From: CAZCEC01 sp964497615
GTDB lineage: Bacteria > Chloroflexota > Anaerolineae > Anaerolineales > UBA6663
Assembly (NCBI GenBank): GCA_964497615.1
Contig: CAZCEC010000080.1
Coordinates: forward strand, 1 to 28,129
Direction: 5' to 3'
DNA length: 28,129 nt
Shown: piece after piece, positions 15,247-21,994 of the stretch
Position numbering within the stretch: position 1 is the stretch's first letter
Layout: every line of letters begins with the position of its first letter
Notes under the pieces: model-generated
Told to the model about the DNA's origin: nothing
The model's database searches: none
The model's input: only the letters and a program-made list of their open reading frames with translations
Translations under genes and position numbers: made by a program

Positions 15247-16122
15247 TCATCCTTTATCTCGGGTGCCGTTGTCGCCGCCGGTGATGCGCTCGATTTCGCG
15301 GCGGACAAGGGCGTGGCGCTCGTCGCGCAGGAGGGGCAGGCGGGCGCGGGTGCGGTGCAGTTGATCAAGGTCCAGGTCGGCGATGGTGAGGGCTTCTTCC
15401 TGGTAGGGGCCCTGGGCGACGAGGCCGCCGTTGGGGTCGAAGACGGTGGCGCCGCCCCAGAAGTGCAGGCCATCCTCGAAGCCGACGCGGTTGGTGTGGG
15501 CGACGTAGCTGGTGAACAGGCTGGCATAGGCGCGGTTGATGTGCTCGACCCACCAGGCGCTTTCGAGCTTGTCGCCGTGGGTGATGCCGCGGCCGGGCGA
15601 GGCGGACATGAAGAGCATCAGGTCGGCGCCGTCGAGCCAGAGCAGGTAGGGCGGGGAGGCGTGCCAGAAGTCCTCGCAGATGAGGATGCCGACGCGGCCA
15701 AAGCGGGTGTCGAAGGCGCGGATGGAGTCGCCCCAGGCAAAGAAGCGGCCCTCGTCGAATAGGCCGTAGGTGGGCAGGTAGACCTTGTGGTGGATGTGGA
15801 CGACCTCGCCCTGCGAGAGGTAGGCGGCGGAGATGTAGAAGCGGTGGCGCGAGTCCTCGTCCACGAAGCCGACGACGAGGTCCAGCCGGCGCGAGGCATC
15901 GAGCAGGGGGCCGAAGATGGGGTCTTCGCGGGTGGGGCGCAGGACCATGGTGGGCACGAGGTCCTGGAGGACGTAGCCGCTGAGGGAGAGCTCGGGGAAG
16001 ACCAGCAACTGCACGCCCTGCTGGGCGGCCTGCTCAATGTAGGCCAGGTGATGGTCGCGGTTGGCGCGCAGGTCGCCCAGGCGGGTTTTGATTTGGGCGA
16101 GTCCGAGGCGGAGGAGGGTCAT
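15247..16122 (-). CDS. Nitrilase-superfamily amidohydrolase, probable glutaminase partner of NadE
   Basis: About 291 residues with the carbon-nitrogen hydrolase triad: Glu in FPELSLSGY, Lys in HHKVYLPTYG and Cys in ILICEDFWH. The surrounding text matches the glutaminase domain of long NadE enzymes rather than a general nitrilase: ELSLSGYVLQDL, YLPTYGLFDEGRFF and GGATVFDPNG. It probably hydrolyses glutamine and passes ammonia to the stand-alone NadE coded 91 bases downstream. ATG 16122 is chosen because the family begins MxLRLGLAQ; the in-frame extension to 16380 is an antisense-type reading of the Lgt-like gene. No Shine-Dalgarno is visible; the Lgt-like gene ends 31 bases upstream. Confidence 0.85.
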   Translation of the reverse strand: MTLLRLGLAQIKTRLGDLRANRDHHLAYIEQAAQQGVQLLVFPELSLSGYVLQDLVPTMVLRPTREDPIFGPLLDASRRLDLVVGFVDEDSRHRFYISAAYLSQGEVVHIHHKVYLPTYGLFDEGRFFAWGDSIRAFDTRFGRVGILICEDFWHASPPYLLWLDGADLMLFMSASPGRGITHGDKLESAWWVEHINRAYASLFTSYVAHTNRVGFEDGLHFWGGATVFDPNGGLVAQGPYQEEALTIADLDLDQLHRTRARLPLLRDERHALVRREIERITGGDNGTRDKG

Positions 16123-16153
16123 GGGGAGGAAGGGGCCTGACGGGTCTAGGGGA

Positions 16154-17014
16154 CTAAGGGGCCTCAGGGGATGCTTCGCCAGGGGATTCGAGATCGCTGG
16201 CAGCGGCAGAAGAGCTTGTGGAAGGTTCAGACGCTTGAAGGCGGGCCGGGGCGGGCGGGCGCATGACGGTGATGGCCCAGGCGAAGGTCGCCGATAGCAG
16301 AACGAGGGCGCTGCCCAGGGAGTCGAGCCGGAAGCCGGCGAGCATGGGGGCGGGGTCGCCGCGGGTGAAGCTGAGGCCAAAGATGCCCAGCGCCACGAGG
16401 CCGAGGGCGTAAGCGCCGAGGGCGCCGGCCGGCCAGCGCGTGGCGGAGCCGCGCTGGACGCTCCACAAGAACAGGAGCGAAAGCAGGCTCCAGACTATGC
16501 CCATAAGTTGAGTGGCGAAGCGGAGGACGCTGAGGCCGAACAGGTCTGGGGCGGTGGTGGTGAGCAGGGCTGGCAGTTGGCCGGGGACGACCTCGTAGCC
16601 ATAGGCGCAGCCGGCGGCGAGGCAGCCGCCCCAGCCGAAGAGGCCCAGGAGGACAATCGGCCAGGCGATGGCATCCACGATGGGGGCCAAAGGCTCGCGG
16701 CGGCGGAGGCTGTAGAGCCAGGCGAAGAGCGCGGCCCCGCCGACGGCGCCGGCCCAGGCGAGGCCGCCGCGCCACACCTGGAAGATTTCATCCAGGTTGG
16801 GGAAGTAGAAGTCGCCGTGGGCGACGACATAGACGAGACGGGCGCCGAAGAAGCCGCCGACGGCGGCAGCCAGGCCGGCATCGAGCCAGCGGGCGGCGCG
16901 GCCGGCGGGGGCGCGCAGGTAGAGGGCGGCCAGGGCCACGGCCAGGCCGAGGTCTATGAGGATCGTGTAGGTGTAGAGCGTGATCGGGCCGAACTGGGCC
17001 AGGACGGGGTGCAC
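16154..17014 (-). CDS. Divergent Lgt-like membrane protein
   Basis: 286 residues with about seven membrane helices and the outline of prolipoprotein diacylglyceryl transferase: GGFFGARLVYVVAHGDFYFPN, WRGGLAWAGAVGG (81-93) and GWGGCLAAGCAYG (127-139). In canonical Lgt the first loop has SFHGG and the second GRIGNFINGE. Here the His is Ala and the Arg and Asn of the second motif are Trp and Cys, so ordinary lipoprotein modification is doubtful. GCxxAGCxYG variants occur in a broader Lgt-like clade, as I recall. The C-terminus is a Ser/Ala/Pro-rich tail. The start is GTG 17014, with TATTAT ending 6 bases upstream and a CCTCC, not a Shine-Dalgarno, in between. It is first in the run with the nitrilase and nadE. 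Confidence 0.75.
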   Translation of the reverse strand: MHPVLAQFGPITLYTYTILIDLGLAVALAALYLRAPAGRAARWLDAGLAAAVGGFFGARLVYVVAHGDFYFPNLDEIFQVWRGGLAWAGAVGGAALFAWLYSLRRREPLAPIVDAIAWPIVLLGLFGWGGCLAAGCAYGYEVVPGQLPALLTTTAPDLFGLSVLRFATQLMGIVWSLLSLLFLWSVQRGSATRWPAGALGAYALGLVALGIFGLSFTRGDPAPMLAGFRLDSLGSALVLLSATFAWAITVMRPPAPARLQASEPSTSSSAAASDLESPGEASPEAP

Positions 17015-17020
17015 GGAGGA

Positions 17021-17026
17021 ATAATA
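17021..17026 (-). promoter_or_regulatory. -10-like hexamer TATTAT before the Lgt-like gene
   Basis: On the minus strand TATTAT ends 6 bases before the GTG at 17014. The intervening CCTCC cannot serve as a ribosome-binding site, so a leaderless transcript is likely if this promoter is real. Confidence 0.45.
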
Positions 17027-17031
17027 TCATA

Positions 17032-17080
17032 AAGGATGAAGGATGAAGGACGAAGGACGAAGGACGAAGGACGAAGAATG
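17032..17080. repeat. Seven in-phase heptamers (AAGGATG/AAGGACG)
   Basis: AAGGATG twice, AAGGACG four times, AAGAATG once, without spacing, in the divergent region next to the Lgt-like promoter. This is the cleanest heptamer run in the window. Confidence 0.9.
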
Positions 17081-17192
17081 GGGGCGACCAAAGGCGGTGG
17101 CAACGGATTATGAAGCGGATGAAGCGGATTGGGCGTTGGAGGTGATTGCGGGGCGGCAGACGACGGGCGAGGTACGACTGGAGGCGATGCAT

Positions 17193-17220
17193 GACGAAAG
17201 ACGGCAGACGAAGGACGACT
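17193..17220. repeat. Four in-phase heptamers (GACGAAA-type)
   Basis: GACGAAA, GACGGCA, GACGAAG and GACGACT follow one another in a second run in the same intergenic region, purine-rich on the plus strand. Confidence 0.65.
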
Positions 17221-17327
17221 GGTGGGGGAGGTAATCCGCAGAGAGGCGTTGAGATGTGCAGGAAACGGGAGGCGTAAGGTAGTGGTGACGCGAGGCGGAT
17301 GGTGACGAGGGGACGGAGGGGTTGGAG

Positions 17328-17333
17328 TATACT
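17328..17333 (+). promoter_or_regulatory. -10-like hexamer TATACT before the IMPase-like gene
   Basis: TATACT lies 41 bases before the ATG at 17375; no matching -35 is clear. GGAAG lies 5 bases before the ATG. Confidence 0.35.
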
Positions 17334-17374
17334 CGGCGGGGAGCCCAAGGGAGGATGCGAGTGAATGGAAGACT

Positions 17375-18193
17375 ATGACGCTTAAGACGGGATTGGCGAA
17401 TCCATCGCCAGCGCTGCGGACGGCACTGAGCGCAGCCCGCGAGGCGGGGGAACTGCTGCGGCGGCGGCTGCCGAGGACGCGCGAGGTGAACTACAAGGGG
17501 CTGCGCGATATTGTGACGGACGCGGACCTGGCGGCGCAGGCGGTGATTGTCGAGCGCATCCAGGCGGACTTTCCCGGGCACGATATCCTGGCGGAGGAGG
17601 GGCGGCACGACCTGGACCTGACCAGCCCCACGCCGCTGTGGGTGGTGGACCCGCTGGACGGGACGACGAACTACTCGCGGCGCTTCCCGATCTTCTCAGT
17701 GTCGGTGGCGATGGCGCAGGGCGGGGAAGTGCAGGTGGGGGCGCTGTATGATCCGCAGCGGCGGGAGATGTTCTTCGCGGAGCGGGGCCAAGGGGCGTGG
17801 GTGCAGCGGGGCGCGGGGAAGGCGCGGCCGGCGCGGGTGAGCGCGACGGACGACCTGGCCGAGGCGCTGGTGGGGGTGGATTGGGCGCGCGACCCGGAGT
17901 TGCGCGGGCGGACCTTGGCAGGCGTGACGCGCGTGGCGGCGGCATGCCGGACGGTGCGGGCGACGGGCAGCGCGGCGCTGTCGCTGGCCTATGTGGGCGG
18001 CGGGTGGCTGGACGCTTACTTTCATCTGCACCTGCTGCCGTGGGATGTGGCGGCGGCGGCGCTGATCATCCGGGAGGCGGGCGGGACGGTGACAACGCCG
18101 GCCGGCGCGCCGTGGAAACTGGGGGAGGCGGCGGTGGCGGCGAGCAACGGGCCGCTGCACGAGGCGTTCCTCGCCAGCCTGGCGCTGAGCTAG
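17375..18193 (+). CDS. Inositol monophosphatase-family phosphatase
   Basis: 272 residues with the full IMPase/FIG signature: the acidic pair E74-E75 in ILAEEG, WVVDPLDGTTNY with D92 and D95, and LPWDVAAAALI with D224, which together bind the magnesium ions. Spacing and length are standard. It hydrolyses a phosphate monoester such as inositol phosphate, a histidinol-phosphate-like compound or 3'-phosphoadenosine phosphate; the family does not allow a choice from sequence alone. It is cytoplasmic. The gene for the phospholipase D-like protein starts 10 bases after its stop. Confidence 0.93.
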   Translation: MTLKTGLANPSPALRTALSAAREAGELLRRRLPRTREVNYKGLRDIVTDADLAAQAVIVERIQADFPGHDILAEEGRHDLDLTSPTPLWVVDPLDGTTNYSRRFPIFSVSVAMAQGGEVQVGALYDPQRREMFFAERGQGAWVQRGAGKARPARVSATDDLAEALVGVDWARDPELRGRTLAGVTRVAAACRTVRATGSAALSLAYVGGGWLDAYFHLHLLPWDVAAAALIIREAGGTVTTPAGAPWKLGEAAVAASNGPLHEAFLASLALS

Positions 18194-18203
18194 CGGAGGC
18201 GGC

Positions 18204-19319
18204 GTGTTTCCTAGATGGTGGCCGCGCCAATTCGGACCGCAATTCTTCGTCGGCCTGGTGATGCTGCTGATGATTGGGCTGGTGTACCTGGTGCGGCCGG
18301 AGTTGTTTGTGGACGAGCCGCCGGTCACGCGCACGCCCCGGCTGCCAACGGAAACCGCCGACGCCTGGTACCGGGTGTACTTTACGCAGCCCGAGCTGAC
18401 GGCCAGCCTGGACGCGCCTACCGGCGGCATCCCGGACGCGGTGGCGGCGACCATCGCGGAGGCGAAGCAGACGGTTGACATTGCCATTTACGAATTTGAC
18501 CTGGAGCCGCTGGCGGAAACAGTGCTGGCCGCGCACACGCGCGGCGTGCGGGTGCGCGTGGTGACAGACAGCGACTCGCTGGCGGAGGCGCCAATCCAGC
18601 GGCTGAGGGCGGCGGGCGTGCCGGTGGCGGCCGACAACCGGGAAGACCTCATGCACGACAAGTTTGTGGTGGTGGATGGGGCCGCGGTGTGGACCGGCTC
18701 GATGAACTTCACCCGCAACGACGCCTACCGCAACAACAACAATTTCGTATATCTGCGGTCGACGCTGCTGGCGGAGAATTACACCACGGAGTTCGAGGAG
18801 ATGTTCACCGACGGCATCTTTGGGCGGACTTCGCCCAAGGACACGCCGCACCCGGAGGTGACACTGGACGGCACGCGTCTGGAGAACTACTTCTCGCCGG
18901 ATGACGGCGCAGCGGCCGGCATCCGGGCGGTGCTGGAGACGGCCGACGACAGCATCTACTTCATGGCGTTTGCGTTCACGCGCGCCGACCTGGCCGGAGT
19001 GCTGCTGGACAAGGCGGCGGAGGGTGTGGATGTGCGCGGGGTGTTTGAGACGCGGCAGATTGCGGCCGGGGCCGAGCAGGCGTGGCAACTGCTGACCGAG
19101 GGCGGGCTGGCCGACTACGTGCGCCAGGATGGCAACCGTTACAACCTGCACCACAAGGTCTTCATCGTGGACCGCGCCGTGGTGGTGACGGGGTCGTACA
19201 ACTTCTCCAATAACGCCGAGAACAACAACGACGAGAATGTGCTGATCATCCATCACCCGGGCATTGCGCTGGCGTACTTTGCCGAGTGGGAGCGGGTGTG
19301 GGCGGAGGCTGGGCAGTAG
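18204..19319 (+). CDS. Membrane-anchored phospholipase D-like protein
   Basis: 371 residues. A single N-terminal membrane helix (about 13-31) acts as a signal anchor, followed by a Pro/Thr-rich linker. Two PLD domains carry complete HKD motifs: H151-x-K153-x4-D158 followed by GSMNFT, and H316-x-K318-x4-D323 followed by GSYNFS. The fold cleaves phosphodiester bonds in phospholipids or DNA; asparagine-rich runs after both motifs (NNNNF, NNAENNND) are common in PLD-nuclease-like members. The catalytic part probably faces outside the cytoplasm. The start is GTG 18204, with GGAGG 4-8 bases upstream. It is followed 46 bases later by the HerA-like ATPase. Substrate is unknown. Confidence 0.9.
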   Translation: MFPRWWPRQFGPQFFVGLVMLLMIGLVYLVRPELFVDEPPVTRTPRLPTETADAWYRVYFTQPELTASLDAPTGGIPDAVAATIAEAKQTVDIAIYEFDLEPLAETVLAAHTRGVRVRVVTDSDSLAEAPIQRLRAAGVPVAADNREDLMHDKFVVVDGAAVWTGSMNFTRNDAYRNNNNFVYLRSTLLAENYTTEFEEMFTDGIFGRTSPKDTPHPEVTLDGTRLENYFSPDDGAAAGIRAVLETADDSIYFMAFAFTRADLAGVLLDKAAEGVDVRGVFETRQIAAGAEQAWQLLTEGGLADYVRQDGNRYNLHHKVFIVDRAVVVTGSYNFSNNAENNNDENVLIIHHPGIALAYFAEWERVWAEAGQ

Positions 19320-19331
19320 GCGGGCCTCATC

Positions 19332-19337
19332 TATAAT
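19332..19337 (+). promoter_or_regulatory. -10 hexamer TATAAT before the ATPase gene
   Basis: A perfect TATAAT lies 28 bases before the ATG at 19366, leaving room for the GGAGG at 19356-19360 in a short leader. No clear -35 is present. Confidence 0.5.
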
Positions 19338-19365
19338 GCGCGGCAACGAGCCTGTGGAGGGCAAC

Positions 19366-21939
19366 ATGAGCGATTACGAGAAGCTGGGGGTGTTTTACCT
19401 GGGGCGGCGCTACGACCTGGCCCAGCAGTCCCGCAGCGATGACCTGATCCTGTATGACTCCAAAGACCTGGTGACCCACGCGGTGTGCGTGGGCATGACG
19501 GGCAGCGGCAAGACCGGGCTGTGCCTGGCGATGTTGGAGGAGGCCGCCATCGACGGCATCCCGGCGCTGCTGATTGACCCCAAGGGCGACCTGACCAACC
19601 TGATGCTGACCTTTCCGGCGCTGCGCGGGGAGGACTTTGCGCCGTGGGTGAACGAGGACGACGCGCGCAAAAAGGGGCTGACCTCGGCCGAGTATGCCGC
19701 CCAGCAGGCCGACCTGTGGCGGAACGGGCTGGCGGAGTGGGGCCAGGATGGGCAGCGCATCCAGCGGCTGCGCGACGCGGCCGAGGTGCTGGTGTACACG
19801 CCGGGCAGCACCGCCGGGCTGCCGGTTTCGATCCTCAAGTCGCTGGCCGCGCCGCCGCCGGAGATGCTGGAGGACGCGGAACTGCTGCGGGACCGGATCA
19901 ACACCACGGTGGCGAGCCTGCTGGGCATGGTGGGTATTGAGGCCGACCCGATCCAGAGCCGCGAGCACATCCTGCTGTCCACCATCTTTGACACCGCCTG
20001 GCGCAAGGGGCAGGACCTGGATCTGGCGGCCATCATCGGGCAGGTGCAGTCGCCGCCGGTGAGCCAGATTGGGGTGCTGGACCTGGAAACGTTCTACCCT
20101 GGCAAGGAGCGCTTTGGGCTGGTGATGGCGCTGAACAACCTGCTGGCCTCGCCGGGCTTTGCGGCCTGGCTGGAAGGCACGCCGCTGGACATTGACCAGA
20201 TGCTGTATACCCCGGCGGGCAAGCCGCGCCTGGCGATCCTTTCCATTGCCCACCTGGGCGACCGGGAGCGGATGTTCTTCGTCTCGCTGCTGCTGAACCA
20301 GGTGCTGGGGTGGATGCGCACCCGGTCGGGGACGACCAGCCTGCGCGCCATCCTGTACATGGACGAAATCTTTGGTTACTTCCCGCCGGTGGCTAACCCG
20401 CCGTCCAAGGCGCCGCTGCTGACCCTGCTGAAGCAGGCGCGGGCCTACGGCCTGGGCGTGGTGCTGGCGACGCAGAACCCGGTGGACCTGGACTACAAGG
20501 GCCTGTCGAACACGGGCACCTGGCTGATTGGCCGCTTGCAGACGGAGCGCGACAAGGCGCGGGTGCTGGAGGGCCTGGAGGGCGCGGCTGCCAGCGCCGG
20601 CAGCCGGTTTGACCGGCAGGCCATGGAGCAGACCCTGGCGGGCCTGGGCAATCGCGTGTTCCTGATGAACAACGTCCACGAGGACGAGGCCGTGATCTTC
20701 CAGACGCGGTGGGTGATGTCGTACCTGCGCGGCCCGCTGACGCGGGCGCAGATCAAGACGCTGATGGACCCAATCCGCGACGGTCAGGCGGCTCCGGCCG
20801 CGCCCCCGGCGCAACCGGCGGCGGCCCCGGCGAGCGTGGAGACGGCGCCGAGCGCAACGGTGGCAGCACCGGCCGTGGCGGCTGCGGCACCTGCGGCACC
20901 TGAGGCACCAGACGCCGCCGCTGCCCAGCCCGTGGAGACGCCTGCGGTGGCAACCCCGCCGGCAGCCCCGGCGCCAGCGGCGGCAACAGCGCGCCCGGTG
21001 GTGCCCGCAGAGATTCCGCAGCTCTTTGTGCCGGCGCATGCCAACGCGCCAGCCGGGACGGCGCTGCGATATTACCCGGCGTTGGTGGGGCTGGTGCGCA
21101 TCAACTTCGTGGACAGCAAGACGCGGGTGGACGTGATGCGGGACCTGTGTGCCGTCACGCCGATCACGGAGGCGGTGATCCCGGTGAACTGGGCGGATGG
21201 CTATCTATCCGGCCTCAAGTCAGACGATTTGAGCCGGGCGCCCGCGGAGGGGCTGGCCTTTGGGGAACTGCCACCAGCCGCCCTCAAGCCGCGCAGCTAT
21301 GCGGCCTGGAGCAAGGACCTGGTGGCCTGGCTGTTTGCGGCGCAGACACTGGACCTGCTGTACAGCCCGCGGCTGAAGCTGGTGTCCGCGCCGGAGGAGA
21401 GCGAGCGCGACTTCCGCATCCGGTTGCAGGAGGCGGCGCACGAGGCGCGCGACGCGGCGGCGGAGAAGCTGCGGCAGAAGTACGCGCCCAAGATCGCAAC
21501 GCTGCAGGAGCGGGTGCGGATGGCGCAGCAGGCGGTGGAACGCGAGAAGGCCGAGGCCAGCCAGCAGAAGGTGCAGACCGCCATCTCGTTTGGGACGACG
21601 CTGCTGGGGGCGTTTGTGGGGCGCAAGGCCGTCAGCGCTTCGACGGTGGGCCGCGCGACGACGGCGGCGCGCGGCGTGAGCCGGTCGGCCAAGGCGCAGG
21701 AGGACGTGGCCCGCGCGGCGGAGACGGTGGAAGCGCACCAGGCGCGGCTGAAGGCGCTGGAAGCGGAGTTCAAGCAGGAACTGGACGAACTGGGCGATGG
21801 GTCCAGCGCGCTGACCGAGCCGCTGGACACGCTCTCGATCAAGCCGCGCAAGACGAACATCAACGTGCAACTGGTGGCGCTGGCCTGGATGCCGGGCTGG
21901 CGCAACAGCCAGGGCACGCTGACGACCGGCTGGGAATGA
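19366..21939 (+). CDS. HerA/DUF87-type P-loop ATPase with C-terminal coiled coil
   Basis: 857 residues. Residues 1-470 form a VirB4/HerA-like ATPase: Walker A GMTGSGKT (43-50), LLIDPKGDL (69-76), Walker B ILYMDE (329-334) and VVLATQNPVDLDYKGLSN (365-382), where ATQNP is the sensor region. An Ala/Pro-rich linker (about 475-555) is followed by a domain with FVPAHANAPAGTALRYYPAL, then a long Ala/Glu/Arg-rich coiled coil (about 690-820) interrupted by a Gly/Ala-rich hydrophobic patch. Such ATPases move DNA or protein substrates, often as hexamers. ATG 19366 has GGAGG 5 bases upstream; the earlier in-frame start at 19264 overlaps the PLD gene and is rejected. Role unknown. Confidence 0.88.
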   Translation: MSDYEKLGVFYLGRRYDLAQQSRSDDLILYDSKDLVTHAVCVGMTGSGKTGLCLAMLEEAAIDGIPALLIDPKGDLTNLMLTFPALRGEDFAPWVNEDDARKKGLTSAEYAAQQADLWRNGLAEWGQDGQRIQRLRDAAEVLVYTPGSTAGLPVSILKSLAAPPPEMLEDAELLRDRINTTVASLLGMVGIEADPIQSREHILLSTIFDTAWRKGQDLDLAAIIGQVQSPPVSQIGVLDLETFYPGKERFGLVMALNNLLASPGFAAWLEGTPLDIDQMLYTPAGKPRLAILSIAHLGDRERMFFVSLLLNQVLGWMRTRSGTTSLRAILYMDEIFGYFPPVANPPSKAPLLTLLKQARAYGLGVVLATQNPVDLDYKGLSNTGTWLIGRLQTERDKARVLEGLEGAAASAGSRFDRQAMEQTLAGLGNRVFLMNNVHEDEAVIFQTRWVMSYLRGPLTRAQIKTLMDPIRDGQAAPAAPPAQPAAAPASVETAPSATVAAPAVAAAAPAAPEAPDAAAAQPVETPAVATPPAAPAPAAATARPVVPAEIPQLFVPAHANAPAGTALRYYPALVGLVRINFVDSKTRVDVMRDLCAVTPITEAVIPVNWADGYLSGLKSDDLSRAPAEGLAFGELPPAALKPRSYAAWSKDLVAWLFAAQTLDLLYSPRLKLVSAPEESERDFRIRLQEAAHEARDAAAEKLRQKYAPKIATLQERVRMAQQAVEREKAEASQQKVQTAISFGTTLLGAFVGRKAVSASTVGRATTAARGVSRSAKAQEDVARAAETVEAHQARLKALEAEFKQELDELGDGSSALTEPLDTLSIKPRKTNINVQLVALAWMPGWRNSQGTLTTGWE

Positions 21940-21994
21940 GGCCCTTGGCCGAGGCCGGAGGGCGGCGCGAGAACGGCCGCAGCGTGGGCGGGAG

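Larger units (their letters stand above)
17015..17374. other. Divergent promoter region with repeats
   Basis: 360 bases between the divergent Lgt-like and IMPase-like genes. It contains two purine heptamer runs (17032-17080 and 17193-17220), a decayed nonamer repeat near 17236 and promoter-like hexamers on both sides. No coding sequence is supported here. Confidence 0.6.

Noticed and set aside
16123..16380. N-terminal extension of the nitrilase ORF
   Set aside because: The extension overlaps the Lgt-like gene, is Pro/Ser-rich and precedes a clear family N-terminus at 16122.
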